The notes: generated by a model not told the origin, from the letters alone. Positions 38,686 through 52,194 are shown, counted from the first letter of the stretch. The stretch is 64,000 nt of DNA from Mycobacterium kyorinense (GCF_001672775.1 NZ_LZKJ01000088.1:17702-81701); one strand, 5' to 3'. Program-made: numbers and translations.

Positions 38686-39324
38686 ATGAACAAAGCAGAG
38701 CTCATTGACGTACTCACAGACAAATTGGGCTCAGATCGTCGGTCGGCTACCGCCGCCGTGGAGAACGTCGTCGACACCATTGTGCGTGCGGTGCACAAGG
38801 GCGACAGCGTCACCATTACCGGCTTCGGTGTGTTCGAACAGCGGCGTCGCGCAGCACGCGTTGCCCGTAATCCCCGCACCGGCGAGACGGTGAAGGTCAA
38901 GCCGACATCAGTGCCGGCATTCCGCCCCGGTGCACAATTCAAAGCCGTTGTCTCTGGCGCACAGCGTCTCCCATCGGAAGGACCTGCCGTGAAACGTGGT
39001 GTGGTAGCAAGCGGCGCCAAGAAGGCGGCGAAGAAATCACCGGCCAAGAAGGCGACCAAGTCGACCGCCAAGAAGGCTGCGAAGAAGGCTCCGGCCAAGA
39101 AGACGGCCGCGAAGAAGGCTCCGGCCAAGAAGGCCGCAACCAAGCGGACACCGGCCAAGAAGGCCGCAACCAAGCGGACGCCGGCCAAGAAAGCCACTAA
39201 GTCGACGGCACGCAAAGCGACGAAGTCGACGGCGCGCAAGACTGCAACCAAGGCTCCGGCCCGCAAGTCTGCTGCCAAGAAGTCGCCGGCCAAGAAGGCC
39301 ACCGCCCGGCGCGGGCGCCGGTAG
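38686..39324 (+). CDS. hupB: HupB, histone-like nucleoid protein with Lys/Ala-rich tail
   Basis: A 212-aa mycobacterial HU. Residues 1-90 are a canonical HU dimerisation/DNA-binding domain ([40 protein letters not shown]). Residues about 105-212 are a basic tail of [18 protein letters not shown] repeats like eukaryotic H1. CGGAGGG precedes the ATG at 38686. The tail binds DNA and is acetylated or methylated in M. tuberculosis HupB. Confidence 0.97.
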   Translation: MNKAELIDVLTDKLGSDRRSATAAVENVVDTIVRAVHKGDSVTITGFGVFEQRRRAARVARNPRTGETVKVKPTSVPAFRPGAQFKAVVSGAQRLPSEGPAVKRGVVASGAKKAAKKSPAKKATKSTAKKAAKKAPAKKTAAKKAPAKKAATKRTPAKKAATKRTPAKKATKSTARKATKSTARKTATKAPARKSAAKKSPAKKATARRGRR

Positions 39325-39332
39325 TCACACCC

Positions 39333-39393
39333 AGCACGCAGATTCGCCGCGGTTCTGCCCTACTTTGGGCGGGCCGCGGCGAATCCGCGTGCT
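39333..39393. terminator. 20-bp inverted repeat between hupB and mutT1
   Basis: Arms 39333-39352 and 39374-39393 are complementary over 20 nt with a single mismatch, and the 21-nt loop contains a nested GCCC/GGGC hairpin. It lies between convergent genes; the right arm overlaps the mutT1 stop codon by two bases. This is a strong candidate for a bidirectional terminator. Confidence 0.75.
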
Positions 39394-40369
39394 AGGTCAC
39401 CACGTTGGTGGCCAGTGCGCTGCCGATGTGATCGGCGGCCACCAGACGCCCAGCTGATAGCGACAGCACCCAGGTGCTGCCCTTGCGGTTACGCGATTTG
39501 TCGGGGCGCACGCCGTCGCGGTCACACCACCAATCGATCAGATCCGGAATCACCTTGCCCTGCGTGCAGATCACCGGTGTGTGCGCGGGGCTCGGCTCCG
39601 ACCGCCTGCGACGTGCACCGTCGCGCAGGCCGGCGATGTGCAAAACCCGGCGCCGAGCTTGCTTGGGGTTTTCGGCATAGGCTTCTTCGGTGAGGGTGGG
39701 CTCGTTGCAGATGACCACACCCAACTCCTCGGCCAGCGGTTCCACCGTCTGGTGGCACCGCACCCGGTCGGCCGCGTAGACGTCGTCGGCGCCGAAGGCC
39801 AACAGCTGACCGACAAGCGCCTCGGCCTGCGCACGCCCCTTCTTGTCCAACGGACGCTTGGTGTCGTCTCCGGAGAACCGCTTCTTGCTGCCGGCGGTGC
39901 CGTGCCGGACGACCAATACGGTCTGGGTATCGGCCGGTTGTTTGGCAAACCGCCGCAAAACCTTTCGATCCTGCGGATAGGACACCTTCTTCATCGCCGC
40001 TGCGACCGGCAACCAGAGCAACTCGTCGACTTCGCGGTTCGGGCTGAATTCGCCCCCAAGGCTTCGTGCCGTCCAGTACAGCACTTTCTTGGTGCCTTGC
40101 TCGATCGGATAGCTCACCGTCGCGATCCGTCTGCCCAAATGCACGCGGTGGCCGGTCTCTTCGAAGACCTCCCGCACCGCGGCCACCGGTTCGGTCTCAC
40201 CGGCATCGACTTTGCCCTTGGGCAGTGACCAGTCGTCGTAGCGGGGCCGGTGGATGAGTGCGATTTCGACATCAGCCTCGCCGCGCCCGGGCCGCCACAG
40301 CACCGCACCACCGGCACACACGATCTTGCTCGCTGGACGGTCCGGCGAGTTCTGTGTCGACACCCTCAC
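39392..40369 (-). CDS. mutT1: MutT1, Nudix hydrolase with histidine-phosphatase domain
   Basis: A 325-aa two-domain protein. Residues about 15-150 are a Nudix domain with box [20 protein letters not shown], followed by ETG. Residues about 165-325 are a phosphoglycerate mutase-like domain beginning [11 protein letters not shown]. tuberculosis MutT1 (Rv2985) hydrolyses 8-oxo-dGTP/8-oxo-GTP and diadenosine polyphosphates, preventing A-to-C mutations. GTG start. It lies downstream of ppk1 on the same strand. Confidence 0.94.
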   Translation of the reverse strand: MRVSTQNSPDRPASKIVCAGGAVLWRPGRGEADVEIALIHRPRYDDWSLPKGKVDAGETEPVAAVREVFEETGHRVHLGRRIATVSYPIEQGTKKVLYWTARSLGGEFSPNREVDELLWLPVAAAMKKVSYPQDRKVLRRFAKQPADTQTVLVVRHGTAGSKKRFSGDDTKRPLDKKGRAQAEALVGQLLAFGADDVYAADRVRCHQTVEPLAEELGVVICNEPTLTEEAYAENPKQARRRVLHIAGLRDGARRRRSEPSPAHTPVICTQGKVIPDLIDWWCDRDGVRPDKSRNRKGSTWVLSLSAGRLVAADHIGSALATNVVT

Positions 40370-40434
40370 TCCTGCAGGTCAATTGGGGCACCGCCGATAC
40401 ACAGCGCCCTGGCCGGTGGGTCAGTTGATTCCGA

Positions 40435-42630
40435 TCACGGACTGCGGTGCCGCTCCATCAGCGATACCTGATGGTCGCGGACGGTGTGACCCGCCTGCGG
40501 CGACGCGGTCCACTGGCCGTCCGATCCCAATTCCCAGCAGCGGGTGGACGCATCCAGTGCCGACTCGAACAAGTCGTTCAGTTGTGCTGTCAGCCGGGGA
40601 TCTTTGACTTGGGCCATCACCTCGACGCGACGGTCGAGGTTGCGGTGCATCATGTCGGCGCTGCCGATCCAGAACTCGTCGATGGCGCCGAAGTGGAAGA
40701 CCCGCGAGTGCTCGAGGAAGCGACCGAGAATCGAGCGGACGGTGATGTTTTCGGAGAACCCCTCCATGCCGGGGCGCAGGGCGCAAATTCCGCGGACTAC
40801 CACCTCGACGCAGACTCCGGCCTGCGACGCGTGATAGAGCGCATCGATGACCTGCTCGTCGACGAGTGCGTTGGCTTTCAGCCGGATTCTTCCGCCGCCG
40901 CTTTCGCGGTGTGCCTCGACCTCTCGCTGCACGCGTTCGATGATGCCGGTGCGAATGCCGTGCGGAGCCACCAGCAGATTGCGGTAGGTCAGCTTTCGTG
41001 AGTACCCGGTGAGCGAGTTGAACAGGTCAGTCAAGTCGGCACCGATGTCGGGGTCTGCGGTGAGCAGCCCGATGTCTTCGTAGAGTCGCGCGGTCTTGCT
41101 GTTGTAGTTGCCCGTGCCGACATGGCAGTAACGCCGGATCGTCGAACCTTCACGGCGCACCACCAAGCATGTCTTGCAATGTGTCTTGAGCCCGACGAGC
41201 CCATACACCACATGCACGCCGGCCTGCTCGAGCTGACGGGCCCAGCGAATGTTGGCCTGCTCGTCGAATCGGGCTTTGATCTCGACCAGCGCCACCACCT
41301 GTTTACCGGCCTCGGCGGCGTCGATGAGCGCAGTGACGATCGGCGAGTCACCCGACGTGCGGTAGAGCGTTTGTTTGATCGCCAGCACACCCGGGTCAGC
41401 GGCCGCCTGCTCGATGAAGCGTTGCACGCTGGTGGAAAACGAGTCATACGGGTGATGCACCAACACGTCGCCTTCACGCAGGGTGGCGAAAATGCTTTTG
41501 GGCGTCTCCCGCTCGGCGAACGCGGGATGGGTGGCCGGAACGAACGTCGGATCCTTCAAGGCCGGCCGGTCGAGGTCGTAGATCTGCCACAGCGAGGACA
41601 GGTCCAACAGCCCGGGCACGTTGATCACGTCGCCGGGATGCACGTCGAGTTCGCGCAGCAGCAACTCCAACATGTTCTCGGTCATGTCGTCGGCGACCTC
41701 GAGGCGCACCGGCGACCCGAATCGCCGGCGCGCCAGTTCCCGCTCCAGGGCTTGCAGCAGGTCCTCGTCGCGGTCTTCTTCGACCTCGAAGTCCGCATTG
41801 CGGGTAATGCGGAACACGTGGTGCTCGACAATTTCCAAGCCGGGGAACAACACCGGCAGGAAAGCCGCAATCAGTTCCTCCATCGGCAGGAACCGGACTT
41901 GTGCTTTGCCGTCGCCATTTTCGCGGGCAGCGAGCTCAACAAAGCGATCCACGTTGTCGGGCACTTTGACCCGGGCGAAGTGTGTGCCGCCGTCGTCGGG
42001 TCGTTTGACGGTGACCGCCAGGTTCAGGCTCAGGCCACTGACGAACGGAAACGGGTGAGCCGGATCGACGGCCAACGGTGTCAGAACCGGGAAGACCTGC
42101 TCGTGGAAATACTCCGACAGTTGCTTGCGCTCATCCTCGTTCAGTTCGGTCCACGTGACGACGTGGATACCGTGCTCGGCGAGCGCCGGACGCACCGAGT
42201 CGAGGAACACTCTCGCGTGCCGGCTGGCGATGTGCTGCGTTTGCTCCCCGATGCGACGCAGTTGTTCGCGTGGGGTCAAGCCATCGGCCGAGCGCACCGA
42301 CAGGCCCATGTCGTCGCGGCGCTTCAGACCGGCCACCCGGACCATGTAGAACTCGTCGAGGTTGGAGGCGAAGATCGCCAGAAACTTGGCCCGCTCCAGC
42401 AGAGGCAGCGACGTGTCGGCGGCCAGGGCCAGTACGCGCGCGTTGAAGTCCAGCCAACTCAGCTCGCGATTGAGATATCGGTGCTCAGGAAGCGCGTCCT
42501 CGATTGCGGCCGCTGTCGCCGCGGGCGGTGCGGCCGGCGCCGAGTCACCCGGATGCCACACCGTGGCGTCCGGGCGCGCCTCGGCTGCCTCCCTGGCTTC
42601 GGTTTCGGTCACTGTTCGATCATGGCTCAT
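40435..42630 (-). CDS. ppk1: Ppk1, polyphosphate kinase
   Basis: Reversibly polymerises ATP gamma-phosphate into polyphosphate. From ATG 42630 ([12 protein letters not shown]) the protein is 731 aa. The core starts at [20 protein letters not shown], the catalytic autophosphorylated His is in [19 protein letters not shown], and a second conserved His is in GLKTHCKT. An in-frame extension to 42729 shows no similarity. It lies between cofC and mutT1, all on the minus strand. Confidence 0.97.
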   Translation of the reverse strand: MSHDRTVTETEAREAAEARPDATVWHPGDSAPAAPPAATAAAIEDALPEHRYLNRELSWLDFNARVLALAADTSLPLLERAKFLAIFASNLDEFYMVRVAGLKRRDDMGLSVRSADGLTPREQLRRIGEQTQHIASRHARVFLDSVRPALAEHGIHVVTWTELNEDERKQLSEYFHEQVFPVLTPLAVDPAHPFPFVSGLSLNLAVTVKRPDDGGTHFARVKVPDNVDRFVELAARENGDGKAQVRFLPMEELIAAFLPVLFPGLEIVEHHVFRITRNADFEVEEDRDEDLLQALERELARRRFGSPVRLEVADDMTENMLELLLRELDVHPGDVINVPGLLDLSSLWQIYDLDRPALKDPTFVPATHPAFAERETPKSIFATLREGDVLVHHPYDSFSTSVQRFIEQAAADPGVLAIKQTLYRTSGDSPIVTALIDAAEAGKQVVALVEIKARFDEQANIRWARQLEQAGVHVVYGLVGLKTHCKTCLVVRREGSTIRRYCHVGTGNYNSKTARLYEDIGLLTADPDIGADLTDLFNSLTGYSRKLTYRNLLVAPHGIRTGIIERVQREVEAHRESGGGRIRLKANALVDEQVIDALYHASQAGVCVEVVVRGICALRPGMEGFSENITVRSILGRFLEHSRVFHFGAIDEFWIGSADMMHRNLDRRVEVMAQVKDPRLTAQLNDLFESALDASTRCWELGSDGQWTASPQAGHTVRDHQVSLMERHRSP

Positions 42631-42685
42631 CGACGGGCACTCCTGCCACCAGCTGACCGACATCCATCCGCCGTTGGTGTGCTGT

Positions 42686-45510
<2,825 letters not shown>

Positions 45511-45571
45511 AGCCGCAGGCCACAGCGCCGTACCCGGCATCGCCGCGCCGACCCGGTAGCCTCTCTAGGTT

Positions 45572-46681
45572 GTGAGTGCCCGTGACCGTATCCGCGTCGC
45601 CGTCGTGTTCGGCGGACGCAGCAACGAGCACGCCATCTCGTGTGTGTCGGCGGGCAGCATTCTGCGCAACCTCGATCCGAGGCGGTTCGAGGTATTGGCG
45701 GTCGGTATCACCCCGGAAGGTTCGTGGGTGCTCACCGACGGAGATCCGGACGCGCTGGCGATCACCAACCGGCAGCTGCCGGGGGTGACGTCGGCGTCGG
45801 GCGCCGAGTTGGCGCTGCCGGCCAGCCCGGAGCGGGCCGGTCAATTGGTGTCGCTGTCGCCGGGGGCCGGGGAGGTGCTGGGCTCCGTCGACGTGGTGTT
45901 TCCGGTGCTGCACGGCCCGTACGGCGAAGACGGCACGATCCAGGGGCTGCTCGAACTCGCCGGAGTGCCCTATGTCGGCGCGGGAGTTCTGGCCAGCGCC
46001 GCGGGCATGGACAAGGAGTTCACCAAGAAGCTGCTGGTGGCGGAGGGGCTTCCGGTCGGCGCTCACACGGTGCTGCGGCCATCGCAGAAGACGCTGGATC
46101 TCGGCGAGCGGGAGCGGCTGGGCCTGCCGGTCTTCGTCAAGCCCGCGCGCGGCGGCTCCTCGATCGGCGTAAGCCGGGTAACCAGCTGGGACCAGCTGGC
46201 CGCCGCCGTCGCCGACGCAAGGCGCCACGACCCCAAGGTGATCATCGAAGCCGCGATCGTGGGCCGGGAATTGGAGTGCGGCGTGCTCGAATTCCCCGAC
46301 GGCACAGTGCAAGCCAGCACACTCGGCGAGATCCGGGTGGCCGGGGTGCGCGGCCGCGAAGACCCCTTCTACGACTTCGCCACCAAATACCTCGACGACG
46401 CCGCCGAACTCGACGTGCCCGCCAAAGTCGACGACGAGGTGGCCGACGCGGTGCGCGAACTGGCGATCCGGGCGTTCAAGGCGATCGACTGCCAAGGACT
46501 GGCCCGGGTGGACTTCTTCCTCACCGAGGACGGGCCGCTGATCAACGAGGTCAACACCATGCCGGGATTCACCACGATCTCGATGTATCCCCGGATGTGG
46601 GCCGCCAGCGGGGTGGACTATCCGATGTTGTTGGCGACCATGGTCGAGACGGCATTGGCCCGCGGAGTCGGCCTGCGCTGA
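45572..46681 (+). CDS. ddlA: D-alanine-D-alanine ligase
   Basis: ATP-grasp ligase making D-Ala-D-Ala for peptidoglycan, the target of D-cycloserine. The 369-aa protein (GTG start) shows [40 protein letters not shown], the ATP-grasp Lys in [19 protein letters not shown], and the metal site [20 protein letters not shown]. It lies 61 bp after the PLP lyase. Confidence 0.96.
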   Translation: MSARDRIRVAVVFGGRSNEHAISCVSAGSILRNLDPRRFEVLAVGITPEGSWVLTDGDPDALAITNRQLPGVTSASGAELALPASPERAGQLVSLSPGAGEVLGSVDVVFPVLHGPYGEDGTIQGLLELAGVPYVGAGVLASAAGMDKEFTKKLLVAEGLPVGAHTVLRPSQKTLDLGERERLGLPVFVKPARGGSSIGVSRVTSWDQLAAAVADARRHDPKVIIEAAIVGRELECGVLEFPDGTVQASTLGEIRVAGVRGREDPFYDFATKYLDDAAELDVPAKVDDEVADAVRELAIRAFKAIDCQGLARVDFFLTEDGPLINEVNTMPGFTTISMYPRMWAASGVDYPMLLATMVETALARGVGLR

Positions 46682-46688
46682 CTTGCGG

Positions 46689-46745
46689 CGAATGTGGGAT
46701 TGATACACGCCGTTGCCGAAAAACCGCGACACAAGCCCACACTCG
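46689..46745. terminator. Inverted repeat between convergent ddlA and DUF3515 gene
   Basis: CGAATGTGGG (46689-46698) pairs with CCCACACTCG (46736-46745) through nine Watson-Crick pairs and one wobble. It lies between convergent stops, consistent with a bidirectional terminator, without a T-run. Confidence 0.5.
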
Positions 46746-46754
46746 GCGCGGGAA

Positions 46755-47279
46755 CTAGGCCGGTGCCGGGCTGATCGGCACGGCCGCCATGGTGTGGTCG
46801 AGCACATCCGAGATCTGCTGGATGGGCGCGGGTCCCGAACCCGGTGGCAATGTGAGCGCCACATACACGGGCCGATCGACGGCATACCAAGTGGACCTGT
46901 CGTCTTGGCGCGCCTCGAACCACTGCACCCGGTTGACGACCTGGATCGGGGCGCCCACCAAAAAATCGGCCGGCCGGTCCAGGCCACAGCGCAGTACGAC
47001 GGGCTCGCCGTCGCTCCCGGTCTGCCACGCGGCGGTGCCGGCCGGCGACGGCTGCACGGTCGCGGCGCGCTGGTAGTCGCCGAGTCGCTCCGGCAGGGCC
47101 GCCAGTAACGCCTGGCAGGCCGGGGTCTGCGCCTGCGGCGCGGGCGCAGCGGCGATGGCGACGGGTTGTCGGGGCGGGTGGCGGGTCACGGCGATTGCCA
47201 GGACCGCGCCGATCGCGCCGACCGCCAAAACCAGCGCGATGATCAACAAGACACGCGGCGGTCCGTCGTGGTCGTCCAT
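46755..47279 (-). CDS. DUF3515 membrane-anchored protein
   Basis: A 174-aa protein like M. tuberculosis Rv2980. One N-terminal transmembrane segment (VLLIIALVLAVGAIGAVLAI, residues about 10-29) is followed by a Pro/Ala linker and an extracytoplasmic domain with two Cys (ACQALLAALPERL; VVLRCGLDRPADF) that may pair. Function unknown. It is divergent from thiL with 51 bp between starts. Confidence 0.85.
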   Translation of the reverse strand: MDDHDGPPRVLLIIALVLAVGAIGAVLAIAVTRHPPRQPVAIAAAPAPQAQTPACQALLAALPERLGDYQRAATVQPSPAGTAAWQTGSDGEPVVLRCGLDRPADFLVGAPIQVVNRVQWFEARQDDRSTWYAVDRPVYVALTLPPGSGPAPIQQISDVLDHTMAAVPISPAPA

Positions 47280-47330
47280 CAGTGCTTACACTCCCCGCAG
47301 TCCTACAAAACGTACCCGCCGGGAGGTGGC

Positions 47331-48275
47331 GTGAGCACGCTGGGCGAGTTGGGCGAATTCGCGGTGATCGGCCAGCTGGTCCGGGGCCGCGGGCAGCCAG
47401 ACGCCGTTGCTCTGGGCCCGGGCGACGACGCCGCGGTGGTGCTCGCCGGCGACGGGCGAGTCGCAGTGTCAACGGACATGCTCGTGGAGGGGCGACACTT
47501 CCGGCTGGACTGGTCGACACCCCACGACGTGGGCCGCAAAGCCGTGGCTCAGAACGCCGCCGACATCGAGGCGATGGGTGGACGGCCAAGCGCGTTCGTC
47601 ATCGGTTTCGGCGCACCACCGCAAACACCCGCCGCCGACGTCAGCGCGCTGGCGGATGGGATGTGGCAGGAGGCCGAACGGGTGGGCGCCGGCATCGCCG
47701 GTGGAGATCTGGTCAGCTGCCCGCAGTGGGTGGTGGCGGTGACGGTGCTCGGTGATCTGGGCGGGCGCGCGTCGGTGCGGCGCGCTGGGGCGCGGCCCGG
47801 GTCGCGCATCGCCGTCGCCGGTCAGCTGGGGCGGTCGGCAGCCGGATATGCGCTGTGGCACAACGGTATTGAAGGTTTCGATGACTTGCGGCGGCGGCAT
47901 CTGGTGCCGCAACCGCCCTACGGGCAGGGCCGCGCCGCCGCCGAGGCCGGCGCCGAGGCGATGATCGACGTCTCCGACGGTCTGGTAGCCGACGTGGGCC
48001 ACCTCGCCGAATCGTCGGGCGTAGGTGTCGACTTGGACACCGACGCACTGTCGGCCGACCGCGACGCGGTGTCGGCCGCCGCCGAGGCCGTCGGCGCCGA
48101 CCCGTGGTCGTGGGTGCTCGGTGGGGGAGAAGACCACGCCCTGGTCGCCGCGTTCGCCGGCCCGGTCCCCGCACACTGGCGTGTCATCGGGCGGGTACTC
48201 GACGGCCCGGCCCGCGTGCTCGTCGACGGAAAACAGTGGACGGGACCTGCAGGTTGGGAATCCTTCGCCCGTTAA
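47331..48275 (+). CDS. thiL: ThiL, thiamine-monophosphate kinase
   Basis: Phosphorylates thiamine monophosphate to the diphosphate cofactor used by IlvB in this window. GTG 47331, with GGGAGG upstream, gives 314 aa. The PurM-like fold shows LGPGDDAAVV, STDMLVEGRHF, GRKAVAQNAADIEAMGG and MIDVSDGLVADVGHLAE. Upstream frame extensions cross the divergent DUF3515 gene and are rejected. Confidence 0.95.
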   Translation: MSTLGELGEFAVIGQLVRGRGQPDAVALGPGDDAAVVLAGDGRVAVSTDMLVEGRHFRLDWSTPHDVGRKAVAQNAADIEAMGGRPSAFVIGFGAPPQTPAADVSALADGMWQEAERVGAGIAGGDLVSCPQWVVAVTVLGDLGGRASVRRAGARPGSRIAVAGQLGRSAAGYALWHNGIEGFDDLRRRHLVPQPPYGQGRAAAEAGAEAMIDVSDGLVADVGHLAESSGVGVDLDTDALSADRDAVSAAAEAVGADPWSWVLGGGEDHALVAAFAGPVPAHWRVIGRVLDGPARVLVDGKQWTGPAGWESFAR

Positions 48276-48284
48276 GGTGGCGCG

Positions 48285-48575
48285 GTGACCGTCTATGCCA
48301 TCGCCCAGTTGCGGTTCACCGATCGTGCCACCTATGACCGGTATCAGGCGAAGTTCATGGAGGTGTTCAATCGCCATCCGGGAACGCTGTTGGCAGCCGA
48401 CGAGTCCCCGCGGGTGGTGGAGGGCCACTGGGATCGGGAGAAGGTAGTGCTGATGTCCTTCCCTGACGAGGCCGCTTTTCGCGGGTGGGCCGAATCGCCG
48501 GAATACCAAGACATTTCGAGGGATCGTCGTGCGGGTGCAGATACCGTGGTGCTGCTGGTGAAAGGCCTGCCGTGA
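48285..48575 (+). CDS. DUF1330-family small protein
   Basis: A 96-aa dimeric alpha-beta barrel-type protein ([60 protein letters not shown]) typical of DUF1330. The biochemical role is unknown. It lies between thiL and ung, 9 bp after one and overlapping the GTG of the other by 4 bp, so it is co-transcribed. I do not recall it at this position in M. tuberculosis. Confidence 0.85.
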   Translation: MTVYAIAQLRFTDRATYDRYQAKFMEVFNRHPGTLLAADESPRVVEGHWDREKVVLMSFPDEAAFRGWAESPEYQDISRDRRAGADTVVLLVKGLP

Positions 48576-49255
48576 CCGCGCTGCCGCTGGCTGAGCTGGT
48601 CGAAGACGGTTGGGCCCGCGCGCTGGAGCCGGTAGGTGCAAAAGTTGCCGAGATGGGGCAATTTCTGCGCGCGGAGATCGCGGCGGGTCGCCGCTACCTA
48701 CCGGCGGGCCAAAATGTCTTGCGCGCCTTCACTTTCCCGTTCGACGAGGTGCGGGTCTTGATCGTCGGCCAGGACCCGTATCCGACGCCGGGGCATGCGG
48801 TCGGCTTGAGCTTTTCGGTGGCCGAACAGGTACGGCCACTGCCGCGCAGCCTGGAGAACATCTTCGCCGAATACACCAAAGACCTTGGCCATCCCGCGCC
48901 GTCGTGCGGTGATCTCACGCCGTGGGCGCAGCGCGGGGTGATGCTGCTCAACCGAGTGCTGACAGTGCAGCCGGGCAAGGCGGCGTCACATCGGGGCAAG
49001 GGCTGGGAGGCCGTCACCGAATGCGCCATCCGCGCGCTGGTGAATCGGCACAAACCGATGGTGGCTATTTTGTGGGGCCGCGACGCCTCGACGCTCAAGC
49101 CGATGCTGGCCGGCCAAGACTGTGTCGCAATCGAATCGCCGCATCCCTCACCGCTGTCGGCGTCGCGCGGATTTTTCGGTTCCCGACCGTTCAGTCGCGC
49201 CAACGACTTGCTGACCCAGATGGGCGCCGAACCAATCGACTGGCGATTGCCCTGA
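48572..49255 (+). CDS. ung: Ung, uracil-DNA glycosylase
   Basis: Removes uracil from DNA arising by cytosine deamination. GTG 48572 gives 227 aa, the M. tuberculosis length. Family 1 motifs are intact: the water-activating [17 protein letters not shown] (Asp68) and the minor-groove loop [11 protein letters not shown]. Overlaps the DUF1330 stop (GTGA). Confidence 0.97.
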   Translation: MTALPLAELVEDGWARALEPVGAKVAEMGQFLRAEIAAGRRYLPAGQNVLRAFTFPFDEVRVLIVGQDPYPTPGHAVGLSFSVAEQVRPLPRSLENIFAEYTKDLGHPAPSCGDLTPWAQRGVMLLNRVLTVQPGKAASHRGKGWEAVTECAIRALVNRHKPMVAILWGRDASTLKPMLAGQDCVAIESPHPSPLSASRGFFGSRPFSRANDLLTQMGAEPIDWRLP

Positions 49256-49294
49256 CTGGCTGCGGTTCCCGCCGCCGGGACTTAGCGTGCGGGG

Positions 49295-50074
49295 ATGGTG
49301 GATTTCGCGTTGCGCTCATGCGGATTGCGCGGGCATGCGACGTTTGCGCCCGATGAGCCGGCGCTTCGGGAGCGGCTGAAGGTCGACACTCCTGTCGGGG
49401 AGGCATGGCGCTGTCTGCGATGCGAAACTTTCGTGGTTGGCCCGCCGCGCCGCCGCGGTCCGGCAGACACCGCACCAGAAGTGCCGCGCGGGCGACTGTC
49501 GCGCGACCGGACCTTGATGCGGGCGCTCGCGGTGGAACGCGCGATTCGCGGCATCATCGTGTTGCTCGTGGCGGGCGGTGTGCTCAAGGTCCGCGGCTCA
49601 CGCGAACGGTTGCACCAGGCCTTCGAGCAGGATCTCCCACTCCTTCGCCCGCTGGCCAACCAACTCGGCTGGGACCCGGACAACTCGAGAATCGTTCGCC
49701 ACATCGGTCACGTGCTCACGCTGTCGTCGTCGACGTTGCTGTTGATCGTGCTCGGGCTCGCCGCCTATGCCCTGATCGAGTTCGTCGAAGCCGTCGGATT
49801 GTGGCTGGTGCAACGGTGGGGCGAGTACTTCGCGGTGATCGCGACCAGCGTTTTTCTTCCGCTGGAAATTTACGAACTCACCGAGAAGGTGACGGCGCTG
49901 CGAGTAGCCGCGCTGCTGGTCAACATCGTCGCGGTGATCTGGCTGCTGTGGAGCAAACGACTGTTCGGACTCAACGGCGGCGGGGCGGCCTACCACAAAG
50001 AACATCGAGAAGAGAGCCTGCTGACCGTCGAACGTGCCGGTCTACAGGAAGCGGGCCGGACCGAGGGCAACTAG
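49295..50074 (+). CDS. DUF2127-type integral membrane protein
   Basis: A 259-aa protein. The N-terminal 60 residues are hydrophilic with a CLRC pair (CGLRGHA and WRCLRCETF) and may bind metal. Four hydrophobic segments follow (AIRGIIVLLVAGGVLKVRG; LLLIVLGLAAYALIEFVEAV; YFAVIATSVFLPLEIYEL; AALLVNIVAVIWLLWSKRLF), matching the DUF2127 pattern. Function unknown. The stop meets that of rpmB on the other strand with a 4-bp overlap. Confidence 0.8.
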   Translation: MVDFALRSCGLRGHATFAPDEPALRERLKVDTPVGEAWRCLRCETFVVGPPRRRGPADTAPEVPRGRLSRDRTLMRALAVERAIRGIIVLLVAGGVLKVRGSRERLHQAFEQDLPLLRPLANQLGWDPDNSRIVRHIGHVLTLSSSTLLLIVLGLAAYALIEFVEAVGLWLVQRWGEYFAVIATSVFLPLEIYELTEKVTALRVAALLVNIVAVIWLLWSKRLFGLNGGGAAYHKEHREESLLTVERAGLQEAGRTEGN

Positions 50075-50265
50075 CCGCGGCTGACTTTGCCCGCCTTGAT
50101 GCACGAGGTGCACACGTTGAGCCGCTGCTTGTTCCCGCCGGGGCGGGTCACGGCGCGCACGGTCTGGATGTTGGGATCCCAGCGACGGCTGGTCCGGCGA
50201 TGCGAGTGCGACACCGACTTGCCGAAACCGGGGCCCTTCCCGCAGATGTCACAGACGGCGGCCAT
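50071..50265 (-). CDS. rpmB: Ribosomal protein bL28 (zinc-binding C+ form)
   Basis: A 64-aa 50S protein. MAAVCDICGKGPGFGKSVSH, WDPNIQTVRAVT and VCTSCIKAGKV are diagnostic. Both CxxC pairs are kept, so this is the zinc-containing (C+) paralogue; mycobacteria generally also have a zinc-independent C- copy induced on zinc starvation. A GAGGAG sequence precedes the start on the minus strand. The 241-bp gap to the next gene holds no clear element beyond the two start regions. Confidence 0.96.
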   Translation of the reverse strand: MAAVCDICGKGPGFGKSVSHSHRRTSRRWDPNIQTVRAVTRPGGNKQRLNVCTSCIKAGKVSRG

Positions 50266-50506
50266 GCGTATAACTCCTCAAGTCTCTTGGGCCGGGACCT
50301 GGTGGCCCTGCTCCTCCTCAGGCCGTTCCGGCCTGCATCGTCGCAGCGCGCAACCTACGACGGGTGGCCCCCACAACCTGGCCAGAATAGCCGCCGTGCG
50401 GCGTTAGCGCCAAAACGACCAACAACCCCGGGACACCTTATGACCAGTCCTGTCGCCGTCACTGGCTAGGCTTGCGCCCACCGGAGGAGGCGGGAGGAGG
50501 TGACCG

Positions 50507-52192
50507 ATGGGCTCGCAGGTGGACGCATCGGGGCGCCTGCTGGACGCCTCTGCCCTGCGAGACTGGGCGCACACCGCGGTCAGCGACTTGATCACCCACA
50601 TCGACGAGATCAACCGGCTCAACGTGTTTCCCGTCGCCGATTCCGACACCGGCACCAACATGCTGTTCACCATGCGCTCCGCGCTGGCCGAGGCCAACAC
50701 CGAAGCCGGCTCCGGCGACGTATCGCGAGTAGCGGCGGCGCTGTCGGCCGGCGCCCTGAACGGCGCCCGCGGCAACTCCGGAGTGATCCTGTCCCAGATC
50801 CTGCGCGGCATCGCCGACGTCACCGCGGCCGCGGCCGCCGAGACCGAAGGTGAGCTGCGCCACATCGACACGGCGGTTCTCGGCTCGGCGTTGCGGCACG
50901 GGGTCGCCCTGGTCGTCGCCTCGATGGGCGGGCAAGAGGTTGCCGGCACGATCGTCTCGGTGCTGCAGGCCGCCGCAGGCGCCGTCGAGCAGTGCGCGGA
51001 CGCCGGAGAGGGGCTGGCCCGCGCCACCAGCGCCGCCGGGGACGCCGCGGTGATCGCATTGGAGAAGACCCCGGAGCAGCTCGACGTGCTGGGCAACGCC
51101 GGCGTGGTCGACGCCGGTGGCCGCGGTTTGCTGGTTCTGCTGGATGCGTTGCACTCCACCATCACCGGCCAGGCGTCTGCCCGCACCGTGTACGAGCCAT
51201 CACCGCGCCGGGCATCGACCGAGCCCGTCGCCGAACAGCGCGCTCCGAAGTTCGAGGTGATGTACCTGTTGGAGGGGTGCGACGGCGCCGCCGCGGATGC
51301 GCTGCGAGACCGCCTCGGGGAGCTCGGTGATTCGGTGGCGATCGCCACCTCGGCGTCGGAGGCCTCGGATGCCGTCGGCGGCTACTCGGTACACGTGCAC
51401 ACCGACGATGCCGGCGCCGCTGTCGAGGCGGGCCTGGCATTCGGCAGGCCGCGCCGGATCCAGATCTCGGCGCTGACCGGCGGCGCGACCGGGGTACCTC
51501 CGGGCAGCTGGACCCGGGAACGGGCCGTGCTGGCCGTCGTCGACGGAGACGGCGCAGCCCAGTTGTTCGCCGGGGAGGGCGCCTGTGTGTTGCGGCCCGA
51601 CCCCGATGCCGCCGACCCATCCACGGTCGTCAGTGCCCAGCAGCTGCTGCGTGCGGTGGTGGACACCGGCGCGGCCCAAGTGATGGTGTTGCCCAACGGA
51701 TATGTGGCCGCCGAGGAACTGGTCGCCGGCTGCACGGCCGCCATCGGCTGGGGCATCGACGTGGTGCCGTTGCCAACCGGGTCGATGGTGCAGGGGCTGG
51801 CCGCGCTCGCGGTGCATGAGCCCGGCCGGCCGGCCGTCGACGACGGTTACACCATGGCCCACGCGGCCGGCGGCGCCCGGCACGGCTCGGTGCGCATTGC
51901 CACCGAAAAGGCGTTGACGTTCGCCGGTCCCTGCGAGCCCGGCGACGGCCTGGGCATCGCGGGCGACGAGGTGCTGATCGTGGCCCCCGACATTGCCGCG
52001 GCGGCAATCGGTTTGATTGATCTGCTGCTGGCAGCCGGCGGCGAGCTGGTGACGGTATTGACCGGCGCCGCTGTCGACGCCGCTATCGGGCATGCCCTCC
52101 AACAGCATGTCCACGACGACCATCCCGGCACCGAACTGGTGACCTACCGCACCGAGCATCGGGGTGACGCGCTGCTGATCGGGGTGGAGTAG
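50507..52192 (+). CDS. DAK2/DegV-like protein, FakA-type fatty acid kinase
   Basis: A 561-aa protein: an N-terminal DhaL-type ATP-binding domain (NRLNVFPVADSDTGTNMLFT; GARGNSGVILSQILRG), a middle domain (VMYLLEGCDGAAADALRDRL; SVHVHTDD) and a C-terminal DegV-related part. This is the layout of FakA, which phosphorylates FakB-bound fatty acids. M. tuberculosis has it as two adjacent genes (Rv2975c/Rv2974c), so the uninterrupted form here is informative. GGAGGAGG precedes the ATG. recG starts 2 bp after the stop. Confidence 0.88.
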   Translation: MGSQVDASGRLLDASALRDWAHTAVSDLITHIDEINRLNVFPVADSDTGTNMLFTMRSALAEANTEAGSGDVSRVAAALSAGALNGARGNSGVILSQILRGIADVTAAAAAETEGELRHIDTAVLGSALRHGVALVVASMGGQEVAGTIVSVLQAAAGAVEQCADAGEGLARATSAAGDAAVIALEKTPEQLDVLGNAGVVDAGGRGLLVLLDALHSTITGQASARTVYEPSPRRASTEPVAEQRAPKFEVMYLLEGCDGAAADALRDRLGELGDSVAIATSASEASDAVGGYSVHVHTDDAGAAVEAGLAFGRPRRIQISALTGGATGVPPGSWTRERAVLAVVDGDGAAQLFAGEGACVLRPDPDAADPSTVVSAQQLLRAVVDTGAAQVMVLPNGYVAAEELVAGCTAAIGWGIDVVPLPTGSMVQGLAALAVHEPGRPAVDDGYTMAHAAGGARHGSVRIATEKALTFAGPCEPGDGLGIAGDEVLIVAPDIAAAAIGLIDLLLAAGGELVTVLTGAAVDAAIGHALQQHVHDDHPGTELVTYRTEHRGDALLIGVE

Positions 52193-52194
52193 CG

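Noticed and set aside
39000..39320. DNA repeats near hupB as a repeat array
   Set aside because: They encode the Lys/Ala-rich tail of HupB in frame, a known feature of the family.
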